Positions 5,650 through 6,772 of a stretch of 6,772 bases of DNA are shown here, in pieces (within the stretch, counting starts at the first letter, position 1; each line of letters starts with the position of its first letter). Under the pieces are notes generated by a model, which saw nothing but the letters and a program-made list of their open reading frames with translations, ran no database searches and was not told the DNA's origin. Origin of the DNA: an uncultured bacterium (GTDB lineage Bacteria; Planctomycetota; UBA1135; GCA-002686595); assembly GCA_913058555.1 (NCBI GenBank), contig CAJXRJ010000420.1:1-6772 (forward strand), in the 5' to 3' direction. The position numbers and the translations under genes are program-made.

Positions 5650-6528
5650 TCAACGCCCCTGAATAGTCGTCAGGACCTCGGCACCCTCGCTGGTCTCCAC
5701 CCGCAGCTGCTCCACGGCGATGTCCTCGTAGCTAGTCGCCTCCACGCCCGCCGCGAGCTGGTCCAGTTCAGCTTCCTGCTCCGCGCGTTTGCGCTCCAGC
5801 AGGCCTGTCACGTGGTCGAGGCTACCCACCTTGAAGCGTTCGGCGCTTTCAAGCGTCGCTTGGCGAGCCGCCAACATCTTGATCAGCCGCTCGTTCCGGG
5901 CGATGGACTCGACTTCATTCTCCAGCTGGACCAACTGAGCGCTGAGCTGGGCCTGCTCCTCCTCAAGCTGAAGCAAGAGTGCTTGGAAGCGCTCCTCTTG
6001 GGCGCCCAGGTACTTGAGGTTGTGTTCAGCATCGGCAGCTGTCGCCGCGTGGGCAAGCCGCGTTCGTTCGATCTCGCGGGCCTTGGAGTTCGCACGGCGA
6101 AGGCTCATCACCTCCCCATCGAAGGCGATCGCAGCTTGCTTCACGCCGGTGCTGGTGAGCTGGGCGCGGGCCTCCTGGAGCGCTGGGGTGAGCCTTGACA
6201 GGTCCAGGTCCACCAGCGCAACAACGCGCTCGGAGATGGCCTTCTCCCTGGTGAGGCGGCGAGTCTCCTCCTGGAGGCTCGCAAGGTCCTGGCGGACGGC
6301 CTTGATCCTGGTGGGGTATTGACGCTTCACCTCGGCCAATTGACGGCGGAGCACCACGGGGTCATCGAGGTTGGCGTCGAAATGGGACTCGATGTGGCCG
6401 GTCACCTGTTCGGCCATCGCTCCGACCCGCTCGGGCCCAACGATCATGGCCGTTCCACCGACGACCGCTGCGGTAAGCGCGGTTCCGATGACTGCAGTGC
6501 GGAAGAGTGTCTTGAACAAGAAGCACAT
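5650..6528 (-). CDS. Membrane-anchored coiled-coil protein, unknown function
   Basis: The 292-residue product begins with a short basic N-terminus (FKTLFR). One hydrophobic segment follows at about 11-30 (TAVIGTALTAAVVGGTAMIV), rich in Ala/Gly, fitting a single membrane anchor or an uncleaved signal. The rest is long, charged and helical. Residues from about 54 to 113 start LDDPVVLRRQLAEVKRQYP and continue with Gln/Glu/Arg-rich heptads. A second coiled coil at about 180-280 includes FQALLLQLEEEQAQLSAQL. There are no catalytic motifs, and the only cysteine is Cys2. The layout resembles small envelope coiled-coil proteins common in planctomycetes and, more loosely, PspA-like helical proteins, but I cannot name a family. 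ATG 6528 is supported by AGAGGAA eight bases upstream. The gene converges on the IS-like unit, and a GC-rich hairpin lies past its stop. An envelope-organising role is inference. Confidence 0.82.
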   Translation of the reverse strand: MCFLFKTLFRTAVIGTALTAAVVGGTAMIVGPERVGAMAEQVTGHIESHFDANLDDPVVLRRQLAEVKRQYPTRIKAVRQDLASLQEETRRLTREKAISERVVALVDLDLSRLTPALQEARAQLTSTGVKQAAIAFDGEVMSLRRANSKAREIERTRLAHAATAADAEHNLKYLGAQEERFQALLLQLEEEQAQLSAQLVQLENEVESIARNERLIKMLAARQATLESAERFKVGSLDHVTGLLERKRAEQEAELDQLAAGVEATSYEDIAVEQLRVETSEGAEVLTTIQGR

Positions 6529-6536
6529 GGGTTTCG

Positions 6537-6543
6537 TTCCTCT
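6537..6543 (-). promoter_or_regulatory. Ribosome binding site of the coiled-coil gene
   Basis: On the minus strand AGAGGAA lies eight bases before ATG 6528. It is a good partial match to the anti-Shine-Dalgarno sequence and supports this start over later in-frame methionines (Met28, Met38), which would delete the membrane segment. Confidence 0.6.
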
Positions 6544-6544
6544 A

Positions 6545-6752
6545 GGGGTCTCGAAGGGCCCCGGAAAGGGGGGCTACACCAGTCTTGATGGTGAACCGGC
6601 ACGCGATCTTTCACGCCCCCGCGGTTTTTGCCCGCCCAATTCGCGCGCCGCGGGTTCGTATGGTGGAGACCCCTTCTATTGCCCGTGAAAGGCTGAATGA
6701 TCCCCCTGTTGCACCGTAGAGAGGCCATTGGAGGGGGCAACGCTCCTCCCAG
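6545..6752. other. Upstream region of the coiled-coil gene, no gene seen
   Basis: About 200 bases hold the 5' leader and presumably the promoter of the minus-strand gene, but I find no convincing -35/-10 pair. Two CCGCGG-centred motifs (at about 6619-6624 and 6649-6654) lie 30 bases apart and could be protein-binding sites or simply GC-rich sequence. The open frame that reaches into the right adapter begins with MYKRQ, a translation product of the mosaic end, and is not a gene. Confidence 0.4.
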
Positions 6753-6772
6753 CTGTCTCTTATACACATCTC
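6753..6772 (-). other. Full Tn5/Nextera mosaic end plus one adapter base (artefact)
   Basis: CTGTCTCTTATACACATCT (6753-6771) is the exact 19-bp Tn5 mosaic end in read-through orientation. The next base, C, fits the Nextera read-2 adapter and not the read-1 adapter, which would continue with G. Together with the start of the window this shows that both ends are library adapters. Confidence 0.97.

Noticed and set aside
5536..6198. Plus-strand open frame of about 220 codons opposite the coiled-coil gene
   Set aside because: It is a Leu/Ala/Arg-rich shadow created by the heptad coding of the minus-strand gene, which has the better ribosome site, membrane segment and coiled coil.
6444..6767. Minus-strand open frame of about 107 codons starting MYKRQ
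   Set aside because: Its start lies inside the mosaic-end adapter, MYKRQ is translated adapter, and it overlaps the start of the coiled-coil gene in another frame.
1..6772. CRISPR array, tRNA or rRNA genes, defence system cassette
   Set aside because: No regularly spaced repeats, no tRNA-like cloverleaf with a CCA end, no conserved rRNA segments, and no nuclease, methylase or helicase gene other than the transposase-like one.

Overview
This window looks like one complete short contig or long fragment of GC-rich bacterial DNA, probably an environmental or metagenomic sequence. Both ends carry pieces of the Tn5/Nextera mosaic end (1-9 and 6753-6772), so the genomic part is about 10-6752. My best guess for the organism is a planctomycete-like bacterium. 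The basis is a very large secreted lipoprotein with SbsA-type Ig-like domains, GC-rich coding DNA, weak or absent Shine-Dalgarno sites at two of the three larger genes, and the style of the coiled-coil membrane protein. This is recognition by style, not a database result.

Layout from left to right: (1) 224-3781, plus strand, a lipoprotein of about 1185 residues with at least two Big_5 (SbsA Ig-like) domains. It ends at a strong 18-bp GC hairpin (3834-3875). (2) 3876-4309, a region with no sizeable gene but dense RNA-like structure. It has a weak promoter candidate, a 7-bp hairpin, and a perfect Shine-Dalgarno site ahead of an 11-codon ORF. The end of that ORF forms one arm of a long stem, and a 14-pair stem with a UUCG loop follows. 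(3) 4435-5493, plus strand, a zinc-ribbon/HTH/DDE protein related to IS1/IS1595-type transposases. Imperfect inverted repeats lie at 4310-4332 and 5537-5559 and could be the element ends. (4) 5527-5614, two hairpins between convergent genes. (5) 5650-6528, minus strand, a membrane-anchored coiled-coil protein with a good Shine-Dalgarno site.

The genes do not form one pathway: a surface lipoprotein, an insertion-sequence-like unit and an envelope-associated coiled-coil protein sit side by side, each with its own apparent end signal. The part most worth a second look is the leader-like RNA region at about 4125-4302. The strongest ribosome binding site in the window serves a peptide of only 11 residues, and translation of that peptide would have to open a downstream stem. 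This is the geometry of a leader peptide or of a small structured RNA, and I cannot match it to a named family.
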